A stretch of 64,000 bases of DNA, taken from contig JADKCY010000007.1 of the NCBI GenBank assembly GCA_016718605.1, forward strand, positions 1-64,000, in the 5' to 3' direction. The notes under the pieces were generated by a model that had not been told where the DNA came from, did not search any database, and saw only the letters and a program-made list of their open reading frames with translations. Below are positions 29,002-40,390 of this stretch, one piece after another (position 1 is the first letter of the stretch; each line of letters starts with the position of its first letter). The stretch comes from Lysobacterales bacterium. GTDB lineage: Bacteria; Pseudomonadota; Gammaproteobacteria; Xanthomonadales; Xanthomonadaceae. The position numbers and the translations under genes are program-made.

Positions 29002-29763
29002 TCATCCAACATGCCCGCTGATCAAGCGCTGTGCTTCCAACGCTGCGCTTTCTACGGCTGTGTTCAGTGCTTTCAGCACCGTGCGCTTGGCAAGGTCACC
29101 GGTCGCCGCCCGCAGATCGTTCAAGGGATACCAAGCGCCATCGCCGTCCTGGTAGAAGACCCGCGAGTAGATGTTGCCCGTGTTGGAAATGCGGTGTTTC
29201 TCGTAGGCCTGCGAGAGCAGGGTGAACGCGTGATTCAAGCTGCACGCCTGTGCAGGGCTCATTCCCTCCGGCATCAAGACCGAGGCGGCGCTGAGCTCCC
29301 GGCGCTCGTCGCCCTTCAGCTTGAGGAACAGGCCACCCGCTTCCAGCGCCTCGCCAGACTCTTTCGATGCTGGCGACGGTCCCTTTGGTCCAAGCCTGAC
29401 CTCAACAAAGCGCGTCGTGCCCAGCGGAACAGCGATAGGACGAGGCTGCGGAAAGCTCTTCGGATCGCCCGCATAGCTCCGATCACTCAGCGCCACCAGC
29501 AAGGGTGCGCCCTCCGGCAGCACCTGAACCCGCAGCTTTCGGGTGACCCGCCGACGAAACTCCAGATCCGTAATCTGTTCAGCGCACAACCTTAGCTCGG
29601 CCAAGGTGCCTGGCTTGATCGGAATGCTGTCGCCGAAAAAGTACTGCCAGCGCTCGCCGGTCCACTTCACCGGCAGGGACACGGCCTCGCGCCAGTCCGG
29701 GTCGAAGTAGTTGTCGCTCAAGCCACACTCCTCATGCTCGGATCGGGTTGGCTGAGCAAGCAT
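29002..29763 (-). CDS. hypothetical protein of the defence operon
   Basis: 253 residues from MLAQPTRSEHEE, the first ATG consistent with the conserved-looking part; it overlaps the DUF3883 gene by 32 bases. The C-terminal KHRISNTGNIYSRVFYQDGDGAWYPLNDLR looks folded, and ESRRVTRKLRVQVLP-like beta strands precede it. No family recognised. A 164-base gap follows before the YprA-family helicase, the only sizeable gap in the operon. Confidence 0.65.
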   Translation of the reverse strand: MLAQPTRSEHEECGLSDNYFDPDWREAVSLPVKWTGERWQYFFGDSIPIKPGTLAELRLCAEQITDLEFRRRVTRKLRVQVLPEGAPLLVALSDRSYAGDPKSFPQPRPIAVPLGTTRFVEVRLGPKGPSPASKESGEALEAGGLFLKLKGDERRELSAASVLMPEGMSPAQACSLNHAFTLLSQAYEKHRISNTGNIYSRVFYQDGDGAWYPLNDLRAATGDLAKRTVLKALNTAVESAALEAQRLISGHVG

Positions 29764-30742
29764 ACTCGCTCGGTGCAAGTAATGCGCCCAAGGACACGTT
29801 CCACACCACGGGCACCATCTGCTCCGCCGCAAAATGTTGAACGGGGTCCTGCAGGCGCAGCCGTACGGCGCCCTCGCCCGGTGCTGACAGCTGCACGAAG
29901 TACAGCCATGCCTCCGGGCCGAGGCGTTCGAGGGTCGCGCGCTCGTTCTCACTGAGGTAGCAGTCCTCGCGGCCGCTGGCGGTGGTCTTGACCTCGATGT
30001 GGCGGCGCTCGCCGTTCCACTCCGAGCGCAAGTCGTAGCCGGCAGCGACATTGCTGGTGGCGATGATCTGTACGCAGCCGGCGGGGTTGGGGCAGCCGAG
30101 GCGGCTCAGGCGGTCGAGTTCGTCTAGATAGGCGATGCGCTCGCCGGTCCTGCCGGTTTCGTCCTGACGATCGAGCTGCTGGCGCAGCTGCTCGGGGCTG
30201 ATAACGCGTGAGCGCTGCGCGGCGCCGTCTGCCTGCTGCGGGTGCTCGGACGCGCTCGTTCCGGTGGCTTCCGCTGCCTCCGAAGCCTCTACCGAGATGG
30301 AGCTCGAGGTCACATTGGAAGCGAGGCCGAGGTAGGCGTCCAGGAGCGCTTCGAACTGCCCCTCGTGTACGCGAAGGCGCAGCAGGCGGTGGCGCTCGGG
30401 GGTCAGGTAGGGTGCGTGCTCCTCGCTCAGCAGGCTGTTTGCCGGCTTCTTGCCCTCGGCGTTCGGGTAGTGGCGCTCCAACTCGGTCCAAGCACCAGCC
30501 CTTGCTTCGAAATCAGCATGGCCCCGTGGGTCAGCGCGCATGTAGACGCTAAGCTTCTTCCGGTTGATTCTCAGGCCGAGCTGAGCGCCGCCCAGGCTGG
30601 GGAAGCTGTAGATCCAGGTTGGAGCCTTGTTATGCCCGGAGTCGTGGGTGTAGCGACCACCGCGTGCCTCGATGACGCGGATGGCGTTCCGCACGGGTTG
30701 GCCGACTTCCGAGCCCAGCTCGGAAAGGTCACGCAGTCTCAT
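29732..30742 (-). CDS. DUF3883-domain protein
   Basis: 336 residues from ATG 30742 (MRLRDLSELG) preceded by GGGGA; a TTG 30 bases upstream also opens the frame. The C-terminal DUF3883 domain: AAGYDLRSEWNGERRHIEVKTTASG, where Asp and ExK fit a PD-(D/E)XK nuclease, then SENERATLERLGPEAWLYFV. The N-terminal half is Ala/Glu-rich with a low-complexity stretch (EASEAAEATGTSASEH). DUF3883 proteins recur in helicase-based defence operons. Ends inside the next gene. Confidence 0.75.
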   Translation of the reverse strand: MRLRDLSELGSEVGQPVRNAIRVIEARGGRYTHDSGHNKAPTWIYSFPSLGGAQLGLRINRKKLSVYMRADPRGHADFEARAGAWTELERHYPNAEGKKPANSLLSEEHAPYLTPERHRLLRLRVHEGQFEALLDAYLGLASNVTSSSISVEASEAAEATGTSASEHPQQADGAAQRSRVISPEQLRQQLDRQDETGRTGERIAYLDELDRLSRLGCPNPAGCVQIIATSNVAAGYDLRSEWNGERRHIEVKTTASGREDCYLSENERATLERLGPEAWLYFVQLSAPGEGAVRLRLQDPVQHFAAEQMVPVVWNVSLGALLAPSEYACSANPIRA

Positions 30743-30818
30743 GCCAGGTCCCCAAGCGAGAATCCGGCGCAACCGTCCGGGGACGGGAAAAGCCTACGCC
30801 CATAAGCCACAGCATCCA

Positions 30819-32129
30819 TCACCGTTCAGACTCCCGTGCAGCGTCAAACTCCTCGAACATCTGTTCGACCACCCCCGACTGGCCAGAGCGCTTGAAAGCA
30901 GCCTCGAGCGCCTCCTTGAACTTCTGCTCCTGGATGGTCTCGTAGGTGAGGTCCTTGTAGCGAACCTTGAACTCGGGGTTGAACACCTGATCAGTCCGGC
31001 CAAGGGAAGCCTCAAGCTCGCCCGCGAGCACCCGCACCATCTCGGCATCGGTTGGGGATGCGGTCAGTAGCGTCTTGTGCAGTCGACGCGGCAACTGGCC
31101 GCCCATCTTGGTCAGCAACTGTTGGGCCAGGGATTGGACAGTTTCTTCGAGGTGCTGCTTCAGCGTCTCTGCCACGCCCGCCTTGTAAAGCTCTATCCGC
31201 TGTCGCAGTACGTCTACGGCGAGGTCGAAAGCCCCACGGTCCCATCGGCGGATCAGCCATCCGTAGCTTGCCACTTGGGTCAGAAAGTCCCGCTCCAACT
31301 TCTTTCGGTCTTCCTCGATGCGCTTCTCGGAGTACTTCTCCTTCTCGGAGAGGCCCTCTTGGTTGCACTTGACCTTGCCGGTCTTCGGGTCGATATGGTC
31401 GATCTCTACCTCAAGCCCGCCACCTTCAAGTAGACGGAAGGTATTGAGCAACCGCTTCTCCAGCGCCGGGTCATCGCCGATGAGCAGGTCGTTGGGCAGG
31501 GCGACCTTGCGCGCCGAAAGTTTGTAGCCGGTGATCTCCAGCTCGACGTACTGCAGCTTTGCGTTGAAGACGCGCTCAACTCGGGCGACGTCGTACGCTT
31601 TGGGCGGTGACTCCTCAAGGTCTTTGAGCGCGGCGTCCATCTCAGCCGGCGTCACCGCACTGCGGCCAATCTCGGCCTCGGAAGCCAGGCCGGAGTCGGC
31701 GCCTTCTACCGCAGCAGCGGTAAGGAGCTGATCCGATGCATGAGGCCCTATGACGATGGCGTTGGGCTTGTCGACCGAGGTTGATCCTGCCTCGATCAGT
31801 TGAGGTGTGGGTGCGTAGACCAGCAGATCCTCGTCGGCTACCAGCACAGCCACACGCAGGCCAGGTTGATGGCGAATGCCGAATTGATGGCGATCCAAGA
31901 GCTCACGTAGAAGCTTCAGGCCCTCTACCGTGCCGTATCCCAGTCGGTACACCTCGGGGTCGGAGTCGATGATCACCGTGACAGCGGGAGGCTCGCTGCG
32001 CTCAAACAGGCGGCCGATGGCCTCGGCAATGGGCTGACTGATGCCGGGGGCAATGTAGGCGAGGCGGCTGTGACTACTCTCAATTGCGCGGACGAGTACA
32101 TCGTCGTTGACCACGGTGAACGTGCTCAT
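30819..32129 (-). CDS. hypothetical defence-operon protein with PLD-like N-terminus
   Basis: 436 residues. The N-terminal 120 residues (AIESSHSRLAYIAPGISQPIAEAI, AVTVIIDSDPEVYRLGYG, LRVAVLVADEDLLVYAP) look like a phospholipase-D-type beta-alpha fold without an HKD motif. The rest is a charged helical region (EKEKYSEKRIEEDRKKLERDFL) likely to form a coiled coil, ending GVVEQMFEEFDAARESER. The start overlaps the methyltransferase stop (ATGA). No family recognised with confidence; probably a structural or DNA-tracking subunit. Confidence 0.7.
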   Translation of the reverse strand: MSTFTVVNDDVLVRAIESSHSRLAYIAPGISQPIAEAIGRLFERSEPPAVTVIIDSDPEVYRLGYGTVEGLKLLRELLDRHQFGIRHQPGLRVAVLVADEDLLVYAPTPQLIEAGSTSVDKPNAIVIGPHASDQLLTAAAVEGADSGLASEAEIGRSAVTPAEMDAALKDLEESPPKAYDVARVERVFNAKLQYVELEITGYKLSARKVALPNDLLIGDDPALEKRLLNTFRLLEGGGLEVEIDHIDPKTGKVKCNQEGLSEKEKYSEKRIEEDRKKLERDFLTQVASYGWLIRRWDRGAFDLAVDVLRQRIELYKAGVAETLKQHLEETVQSLAQQLLTKMGGQLPRRLHKTLLTASPTDAEMVRVLAGELEASLGRTDQVFNPEFKVRYKDLTYETIQEQKFKEALEAAFKRSGQSGVVEQMFEEFDAARESER

Positions 32130-35100
32130 ACGCTGGCCTGCTCCTGAAAGAACGCCCAGGCGATGCGGTAGTCGGTTTCGCGGTCGGCGCGGGCGAAGGG
32201 GGCGACGTAGCGGCGGATCTTGGTGTGGGGGCCGCCCGGGAGGGTGTCGTCCTGCACGGTCTGTTCGATGACGGTGCCGTCGGGCAGGTCGCGGACATCT
32301 TCCCAGCCGTGATTGCCGCGCAGCTGCTTGCCGTCGGGGAGGGTGATGACGGTGGGCGGCTCCTTGCGGGCGCCTTTGCGTGGCAAGCCGACGCCGACCA
32401 GGCCCTTGCTGTTGGTGAAGACGATGCGACCGTGGATGTCGTACCAGGTGTCGCGCTCGTACTGCTGCATCACCGGGAACTGCACGCGGTAGATCAGCAG
32501 CAGCTCGTCCAGGGTCAGACCCAAGGCCTGGGCGACCAGGACGTCGATCTCGACCAGGGCCATGCGGCGGGCGTAGTCGGTGCGCAGGGCGCAGTCGCGG
32601 GTCCAGTCGCTGCCGAGGTTTTGCCAGAAGTCCTGCGGCAGGCGCGGGTTGTCGGGCTGGCTCCAGCGCTGGTCGGTGAAGGCGAGGTCGTAGGCCTGTT
32701 GCCAGAGGTCAGCGTAGTGGGTTGTCAAACAATTCAGCGCAGAGCTACGGGTGCTGAGGCCCGGATCAAGTTCCAGTCTTGGCAGTGTTGTCCAACTGAA
32801 GTGGAGATTTGCGCGACCAAGCGTCTTTATGTAGAAGTCCGCCACCAGTGAGGTTGCGACAATCGTTGATGAGAGCAGCATATCCACGGTGCGGAAAGCG
32901 GAGCTTTGCGCGCCGTTGATGTGAGCAGTGCCTGGAGGAATCAGCGCTCCAGTCAATGTGCGCTCAGAAGATGGGCCGATCATCCCGCGAAAACAAAGTC
33001 GGTAATAGTCACTGGCGGGCCTCGGCGCCGACTCCCCCTCGTCCACCCAGGTGACCCGAGGCACGCGACGCGCGTACTCGGTGCGGTCAGCCATGGGGTG
33101 GTAGTTGGTGCGTGGCAGGTAGTCGTCGGGCAGCGTTTCGAGATTCGAGCACGTCATAGGGCCTGTTGGCCGTGCAAACGCGCTCGGGGTCTTGGTGAAG
33201 GGGTTGGCTAAGGAAGAAGTGCGGGCCGGACAGCACCCAGTCTTCAGGCGCGGCAAGAACTGGTTGTCGCCTCGCGGCGCGGCGATAGTGCCGTCCTTCT
33301 GCTGCGATGGTCTCGTGCCACATCTCGGTCGCGTAGAAGTCGCCGCCCAGATCCCCAGGCGCCGCGGGTAGTCGGCCAGCTTGCGCAACACGCTGTTGAG
33401 CATTCCAGCGTGCAGCGCAGGTAGACGCGCGCGGCTTGGCGGCGTTCCAGGCTCGTCGTACAGCCTTGCAAAGGTGGCCAATGCCTCGCTATCCACTCGC
33501 ACAATGCGGTCGCGGTGACCAGCGGTGTTCCATTTGCCCTCTTCGGTCTTGTAGGCCATCCACTGGCTCGACACCATCGTGGGCGTAACAGGCATCGACG
33601 GTCGCCGGTACAAACAAGTTCGCGAGCTGGTCGAAGCCGATTTCGGCCAGCGTCCGACCGTAGATATTGACGCTGTACTTCGTTGTGGTTGATCGACCTC
33701 AGCGAAGAAGCAACTCGATTGATGAACTGAAAGTGCGCACGAAGCCGGAATAGACCTTCGCGAAAGTCTCCTCCCTTCGGGTCATCAAGGGGCCCTTCCG
33801 GGTGGAGCAGCCCGGCGACACCGTGGGTGCTTGCAATCCGCCAGGTCACCGGCAGGAAACACTTGTAAAGATTGGTCTGCACACCCTTGAGCAGCGGGTA
33901 ATTCTGTACAGCGTTCAGCACGTTCTGCGTGCCTTCGGCTTCCTCCAGCTCGGCGGTCCAGTCGTCCTGCAAGCCCGCGAAACGCTCGAAGGCTTCGGCG
34001 CGAAGCTGCGTCAGATCGCTCGCGCTGATCTTGCGGATGGCAAACAGCGGATTGGCCTCGCCCAACACACCGGCTTCGTTCCACTCCACCTTGAGCCAGG
34101 GCGGGTTGCCGAGGATCAGGTCAAAGCCGCCACGCGTGCGGAACACATCGGCAAAGGCCAACTCCCAGTGCAGGAAGCGACGCTTGCGTGAGATACCCTC
34201 GACCTGGCGGATGCGCGGGAACACCTCGCGCAGGCGGTTGATGCGCAGGCGGCCGAAGCGGTCGTGCAGGGTTGGCTGGCGCGGGGTGGCGGTCAGCTCC
34301 AGCTGGGTCTCGAATCCGGCCAGGGTCGGCTGCACCGAGGGCGCCAGCGGCTGCGGCGCGGCGGTGGCCAGCAGATCCAGCTCGGCCTGCGGAGCGAGGT
34401 CGACAATATTGCCTTCGAGGATGGCGCCGATCTCCATCCACCATTGCTCGCGCGAGGGCAGGCTGGCGCTGTCGCGGATCGGCCAGAACCACAGCGCACA
34501 CCAGTAGTCCATCACCAGCTTGAGGCGGCGGTAGGGGGTGGCTTCGTCCTGGTCTTCGTTGAACAGGCCGGCCTTGCGGATCTGCTCCTTCTCGCTGCGG
34601 CTGCGCGAGGTGCCAGCCTCATCGGTCTGCGGCCAGACGGCCAGCGGGTCTTCGGTGCGGGCGCGGTCGCGGGCCAGCCAGGCGGCGTGTTCGTTCCACA
34701 GCGCGTCGATCCGGCTGCTGAGCTGCTGCAGGCGGGCGATCTCGTGCGACTCCAGCGGCCTGCAGAAAGCGCGGCGCCAGTCCTTGAGGCGCTGGAAGTC
34801 GTCGGGGTAGAGGCTTTTGGCCACCTTGTCGCTGTAGTTGGCCATGCCCGGGTCGGGCAGCAGGAAGTGGTAGACCTCGCTGGGCTTGCGATCGGGCTGC
34901 TGCGGATCAAGCCGGCGCGGCGCCTGCTCATGCCAGGCCGGCTTGGCCGACTTCAACAGGCTGCTGGCCTCATACACCTCGTTGCGGGCGCCGATCAGGC
35001 TGTTGCCGTCGAAGAGCTGGTAGCCGAACCAGGGCACGCGCGCGGGCCGTGCCGGCAGCGGATTGCCCTGCTTGTCTTCGGTGGGCTCGCCGTAGATGGC

Positions 35101-37149
35101 GTTGAGCCACAGCGAGACCTCCGCCAGTTCGACCGCGATGGGGTTCAGGTCGACGCCGTAGACATTGCGGTCGGCCAGGTACATGCGCACCTTCTGCAGC
35201 TCGCGCGGGTAGTCGTCGTGCGGGATGCGCTGTTTCAGCTCCTCTTGCTTCAGTTCGAGGTACTTCTCGGCCAGCTGGTTGACGGCCTCGTTCAAGAAGG
35301 CCGCGCTGCCCATGGCGGGCTCGCAGACAGTGAGCTCAAGGATGTCGTCGGCGGTCTTGTCCCTCAGCAGCTCTTTCAGCGCGTACTTCACCAGGCAGCG
35401 GGTGAGCACCTGCGGGGTGTAGTAGCTGGCGGATTTCTCGCGGTCGCGGCCGGCCAAGCGATAGATGAATGTGCCCTTGGGGTAGCGGCGCAGCTTCTTG
35501 TCACCGACCTCGTTGAGGTCATAGACGCGCTCGTTGTCCTTGTACTCGCCGATGCGGCTTTCGGGCACGAACCAGGCGTTCTCCAGCGCATCCGGGCTGT
35601 TGGCCTTGGCCTTGCCGCTGCCCTCGTCGCTGTCACTGTCCTCGCTGTCGTCGTCGTCTTCATCCGTGCTTGCGCGCGCGGACTTGGGCGCGGGTTGCAC
35701 TTCGATCAGGTCCTGCTTGGCGAAGAAGCCGCGGTAGGACAGCAGGGCCTCGTAGACGGCCCCAAGCTGGTTGATCGACAGCAGCTGGTAGCTGACCCGA
35801 CCGCGCCGACGACCGCGTCCCTGGCCACGGCTGAGCGACATCAGTTGAATCACCTGCTGCCAGAGCCAGTTGGGAAAGCGCACACGGTTCAGCAGCGGGG
35901 TGGCGGCCGGGTCGAACAGGCGGCTGTCCAACGGCGCCAGCACAAAGGCATCGCGGACGGTGGCGGCGTGGGCGCGCAGCGACTGCGCGCGGCTCTCCGC
36001 GGTGCCAGCGTGGATCAGCCCGAACAGGCATGCCAAGGTTTCGTGGAAGTAGGTACCGTTGCGCGCGGTCTCGGTATTGAGCGGCACCAGCTCCAGATCG
36101 CGCAGCGACTCCAGGCTGTAGCCCTTGAGGTACACCTCGCTGCGCTGGATCGGCACGTAGCCAAGCTCCGGGCGCGCCTCGATGTAGAACACGAACAGCA
36201 GCCGGTACATCAGGCGCAGGCATTCGAGGCTGAGCTGGTCGGGGTCCAGCTCGTTGCGGCCGGAGAACAGCGAGCGCTTCTGTTCTTCGGCAAGCAGGCC
36301 GAGCTGGCGCACCGCCTCGTTGCCGATCAACTCGATGGCCTCGCGCAGGGCGTACTTCAGGTCGTCGGTGACACCGAAGGCGTGCTTGTGGGCGTTCTCG
36401 TCCAGGCCATCAAGCAGCGGGCTGCCCTGCTCGGGCGCCAGATGCTGGCAGTGCAGCAGGGCGGCGGCGGCGTCCAGCGTGGGGCCATCGCGACGATCGA
36501 GGATGTCCGACCAGGTGAAGCGCAGCACGCGGTTGTTCGGCCACTTGTAACGGTCGACCAGCAGCCAGTCGTCCACGCCGAGCAGAAGCACGAAGCGCGG
36601 CGGCAGCTCGCTGCCGAATACCGCTTCGCTCATCCAGTCAGCCCAGGTGGCATCGCGGGCGTCCCTCGGTGCATCACCCGGGTACACCGTGAGATCGATG
36701 GGCTGGTCAAGCACGTCCTCGCTGTCGAAGCCGAAGCGCGCAGCCGGGATCACCAGCAGCTGTGGCGCCCCGCCGGGAAGATCGATGCGCTGCCAGACGC
36801 GGATCGGATGGCCATCCACCACGGTGGTGACTGCGGGCTGGACCCGGTAGCCCAACGCTTCGAGCATCAATGACTGCAGCGCGTGTATCGCCGCGGCATG
36901 GCTCTCGGCATCGCGTGCATGGCGAACGCGCTCACGCTCGCGCGCCCAGCGCGAAGGCAGGCCGGCGAGCTGGCGATGCGGCGCACGCCAGGCCTCGCCC
37001 GCAGCCTTGGCTTCGGCCTCGTGGGTGTCCCAGCCTTCGATACGCTCGCGGATATCGCCGCGGAATACCTCGGCCAGGTAGTGGTGGCCGTAGAACTCGT
37101 TTTCGTTGGTGATGCCGGCAAAGACGGAGCCGGCGGTATCAGTGGCCAT
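32126..37149 (-). pseudogene. Eco57I-like N6-adenine DNA methyltransferase, several frameshifts near the 3' third
   Basis: Start at 37149 (MATDTAGSVFAGITNENEF), overlapping the SNF2-type helicase end. Intact to about 33690: SAdoMet motif I CEPAMGSAAFLNEA near residue 613, NVYGVDLNPIAVELAEVSLWLN, and catalytic NPPW near residue 1016 (FDLILGNPPWLKVEW). An acidic linker EDDDDSEDSDSDEG lies near 490. Between about 33690 and 33110 the frame changes several times, yet readable pieces such as DWVLSGPHFF and ANRPYDVL persist. A long intact C-terminal frame resumes to 32126 (VTWVDEGESAPRPASDYYRL). Repaired size is about 1670 residues. Homologous to DISARM DrmMI-type and BREX-type class I enzymes; would mark self DNA. 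Confidence 0.8.
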
Positions 37150-40100
37150 CTGGACTCTCAGTGCAATGGTTTGAACCCGCGCGCTTGGGGCGCCCGGGCT
37201 CGGCTTCCAGCCGCATGCGCAGCGACTGCGCGATCGACTCGGACAGAGGCACGCTGACGTCGAGGTCGTCGCCTTCATCCCTGTCGTCAGCCACGGGCAT
37301 CTCCTCGTCTTCGAGCTGGTTCCAATCGGACTCGTCAACCGCATAGCTGGCGCCCATGGTGACTTCAAACAGATGTGCGCGGGCATGCACACGGCGGAAG
37401 CGGTACTCGTCATAGGTGTTGGCGAGATACGGCACCACGACATCCAGCGCGCCGGCATCGGCATCCAGCCCTGCCAGACGTTCCGCCTTGCTGCCGATGC
37501 GGTCAACTCGACCGGTGCGCTGCTCCAGCGTGGCCGGGTTCCAGGGCAGATCGTGATGGATGACGTGCCGGCACTCGCGATGCAGATCGATACCTTCCTG
37601 CCCGACGGAGGTGACGATCAGCACCTCCGGCACCAGGGGGGTGTTGAAGCCGGTGAAGTAGCGATCGCGTTCGAGATTCTTCACTGAGCCCGTCACTCTG
37701 GCCACGGTCTCGCGGTTGCGCGAGGCGTTCTCGTAAGCCTCGGTTCCCTTGTCGTGACCAACCGCTTTCTTCAAGGTCTCCAGATACGCTTTGAAGCGCT
37801 CCTGCGCCGATTCGCTGCCGGTCGGTGGCGTGCTCCAGCGCTCATGCAGACGCGCGGTCCACTGGATGTCTGCGTGGTCTCCAGCGTCTTCGCGGGTCTC
37901 CTCCATTGCCGCGTCATTGAGAACGAAGCGCGCGAGGAAGCCGGGCGATCGCACCATGCGACGCAGCATGCGAGTCGCCAAGGCACGATGGCGGGCGGGC
38001 AGCTGGTGCATGTCATGTGCGTGCCAGCGAAGGATCAAGCTCGGCAACTCAGGCTCGTCGGACAGATAGGGCGCCAGAATCGCACGACCTGCGCGGCCAC
38101 TGAGCACGTCAGCCCAAGCAGCCACATGCGCTGCGTCGCCCTCACCATCGCCGCCCTGGGCCTTGTCTTCGTCCGGAAAAGGCTCAGCTTCTCCGTCGGC
38201 CTGGATGCCCTCGACGCGGCTACGCCGGATGAACGGCCAGTCCGGCGATAGAATGTCGTCGAGCAAGGTGCGGCCTGATACCTCGTGCAGTGCAGCGATT
38301 CCATCAAGCCACGCGTGTCCTGCGGAGCTTGTCCGGAGACGTGCCGCCAGAACTTGCTCCGTCGCAGCCAGAATGCGGCGTCGATCGAAGCGGGAGCGAT
38401 CCCGCGGTGGACCGCTGGCCGCGAGCTTGCGGGTGATCTGAGCGAGATCGTCATCGGTCAAACAGAGCGAAGCCGGGATGCGCCCCTCGGGCCCCGCCAA
38501 TGGATGATCCTGCAGCAACAGAAACAGCGACTGGTGGTAGTCGTACAGGCGCTTCTGGAAGTTCTCCAGACGCTTGGGGTACTCCTCGGGCGTGCAGCCG
38601 AAAGCGGCACACATCGTGTTCTGCTCATGCTGCCGAATGCGCTCGGTGACTGCGTCGCGCAACGTGTCCACGGTAAGTGGGTTGAAGCAGAACACCAGGG
38701 TCTTCTCGCCCTCCAGCCAGGCGTTGAATGCGCGCTGCGCCGTCACCCGCACCTTGGGGTGCGACTCGCTGGCCGCCTGGCCCGTGGCGAGGTCCACAAG
38801 CGCCAAATACGGCCTTGCGGCTGGCGCGTTCTGCTCACAAAGGCGTTTCAGCTCGTGATCGCGGAAGAACCCATAGGAACCTCCAAGATCCGAGCCCAGA
38901 CTGGTCGTGCCGTGGCCGCTCTTGCTCTCCTGGGTGGCGCGCATCATCAGGTAGTGCACCAGCTCGCCGTCTCCGCGCACATCCAGACCCGGACGCCAAG
39001 TCAGCGTCTGCGCCCAGTCTTGCCGGTCGTGCAGGGGAGCATCGGCATCACAGCCGATCCGCCAGCGCCGATGCCTGGTGTCGCGTCGATGTCGCACCAG
39101 GAACGGCCGCAAGCTTGACATCAGATCCTGATGCGCCGACTCGACCGCCATCGCAGCGCGCAGCGCGTTGTCCAACCTGGAGGGGAGAGCCGCCGGCAGG
39201 CCTTCTGCACGATTCGCCCATGCCTTCTCGATTTCGTCGAGATCGCGCGAACGCATCTCGGCCCAGGCTTCGGACAAACGGGCGCCCTTCGACTGCGCGT
39301 CATCCAGATGAACTCGCAGACGCTCAACAGAAGCCGTGAGCTGCTCCGCTCTCTCGCTATCGAGGGACAAGCACTTGCGCAGATCCAGCAGACGGATCAA
39401 CTCACCGGGATCGAGCTGGAACGGCGTCGCGGACAGCCCGAGCATGCGCTCGACGCGCCCGCCAAAGACATGCAGGAAGCGCTGCCAGCTTGTGGGGTGA
39501 TTCTTCCAATTGTGGATCTCGTCGACGATGACGAAGGGGACTTCGCTTCCTGCCCTTTCGGCCAGTGCAGCACGGGCTAGCTCCTTGATCGAGGACTTGA
39601 AGTCAGTTCTCGGGGAATTGCCGTTGCGAACGCGCTGAAAGCTGTCCTCGATATGCTTGATGAGCAGCGGCGACACCTGCTTCAAGCGCTTCAGTGCGCG
39701 GTCGACATGACGAGGCTGGAACCGGACGCGCTCGCACTCATCCGCAGCTCTGAACACGCTACTTGAGCGCCTGAGGTCCACGCACTCTCGGGAGTGCATC
39801 ACTGGCCACTGACTCGCGGGGAGCAGACGCAAGCGCTCATCCACGCTCAGGCCAAAGCGCTCATAGTTGAAGAGCGCATGCAGGGTGGTCTCCAGCGCCA
39901 GGTCGTAGTCGTGCAGCCGGCCTGAGAAAGCGGACATCCTTGCTACGACGATCGTGGGCTTTCTCTTCCGCATGGCGTCGACGAGCGCGTGCGGCGTCTC
40001 GACGGGGTGCACCAGCACCTCGCTGGGGGCTGCATCCTGAGAGATCGCCTCCTTGAGAAACGTTTCAGCGTCGCGCTGCCATTTGCCGTAGAGCGCTTGC

Positions 40101-40390
40101 GAATTGGGCGTAACGATCAACACAGGCTTCATCGGCAGGCCTGCCGTGATGCGCGCCTGCAGAACCGACCAGGCAACGCCGAGCGCTACGAAGGTCTTCC
40201 CCAGACCCACCTCATCGGCCAGCAGCACGAGTTCTCGCTTATCTGAAGCGTTGTCGCTATACAGACGCTCGAGGAGGGCATCCACGGTCCGCTCCTGGCG
40301 CTCGGCGATCGAATTGATCTCGGCGGGGTCGCCGCGCTCCATCAGGCGATGCAGCGAACGCCGGTAGTCAAGACTGTCATGCCGCTGCAT
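37139..40390 (-). CDS. SNF2/DEAD-type helicase-ATPase (DrmD-like), second copy in the operon
   Basis: 1083 residues. Walker A LLADEVGLGKTFVALG near 57-70, DEIHNWKNHP near 287, and C-terminal motifs VLIVTSVGQEGIDLHRECRHVIHHDLPW and EQRTGRVDRIGSK near 925-960, a SNF2/RapA-like arrangement. A long insert between the RecA lobes holds many His and Arg residues (RHRRDTRHRRWRIG). The start overlaps the PLD gene by 14 bases and the stop overlaps the methyltransferase start by 11. SNF2-type ATPases translocate on duplex DNA; in DISARM the analogue is DrmD. Confidence 0.85.
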   Translation of the reverse strand: MQRHDSLDYRRSLHRLMERGDPAEINSIAERQERTVDALLERLYSDNASDKRELVLLADEVGLGKTFVALGVAWSVLQARITAGLPMKPVLIVTPNSQALYGKWQRDAETFLKEAISQDAAPSEVLVHPVETPHALVDAMRKRKPTIVVARMSAFSGRLHDYDLALETTLHALFNYERFGLSVDERLRLLPASQWPVMHSRECVDLRRSSSVFRAADECERVRFQPRHVDRALKRLKQVSPLLIKHIEDSFQRVRNGNSPRTDFKSSIKELARAALAERAGSEVPFVIVDEIHNWKNHPTSWQRFLHVFGGRVERMLGLSATPFQLDPGELIRLLDLRKCLSLDSERAEQLTASVERLRVHLDDAQSKGARLSEAWAEMRSRDLDEIEKAWANRAEGLPAALPSRLDNALRAAMAVESAHQDLMSSLRPFLVRHRRDTRHRRWRIGCDADAPLHDRQDWAQTLTWRPGLDVRGDGELVHYLMMRATQESKSGHGTTSLGSDLGGSYGFFRDHELKRLCEQNAPAARPYLALVDLATGQAASESHPKVRVTAQRAFNAWLEGEKTLVFCFNPLTVDTLRDAVTERIRQHEQNTMCAAFGCTPEEYPKRLENFQKRLYDYHQSLFLLLQDHPLAGPEGRIPASLCLTDDDLAQITRKLAASGPPRDRSRFDRRRILAATEQVLAARLRTSSAGHAWLDGIAALHEVSGRTLLDDILSPDWPFIRRSRVEGIQADGEAEPFPDEDKAQGGDGEGDAAHVAAWADVLSGRAGRAILAPYLSDEPELPSLILRWHAHDMHQLPARHRALATRMLRRMVRSPGFLARFVLNDAAMEETREDAGDHADIQWTARLHERWSTPPTGSESAQERFKAYLETLKKAVGHDKGTEAYENASRNRETVARVTGSVKNLERDRYFTGFNTPLVPEVLIVTSVGQEGIDLHRECRHVIHHDLPWNPATLEQRTGRVDRIGSKAERLAGLDADAGALDVVVPYLANTYDEYRFRRVHARAHLFEVTMGASYAVDESDWNQLEDEEMPVADDRDEGDDLDVSVPLSESIAQSLRMRLEAEPGRPKRAGSNHCTESPDGH

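Noticed and set aside
34264..36873. 869-codon plus-strand open frame
   Set aside because: Antisense to the methyltransferase gene, whose SAdoMet and NPPW motifs are clear on the minus strand; high GC keeps the shadow frame open.
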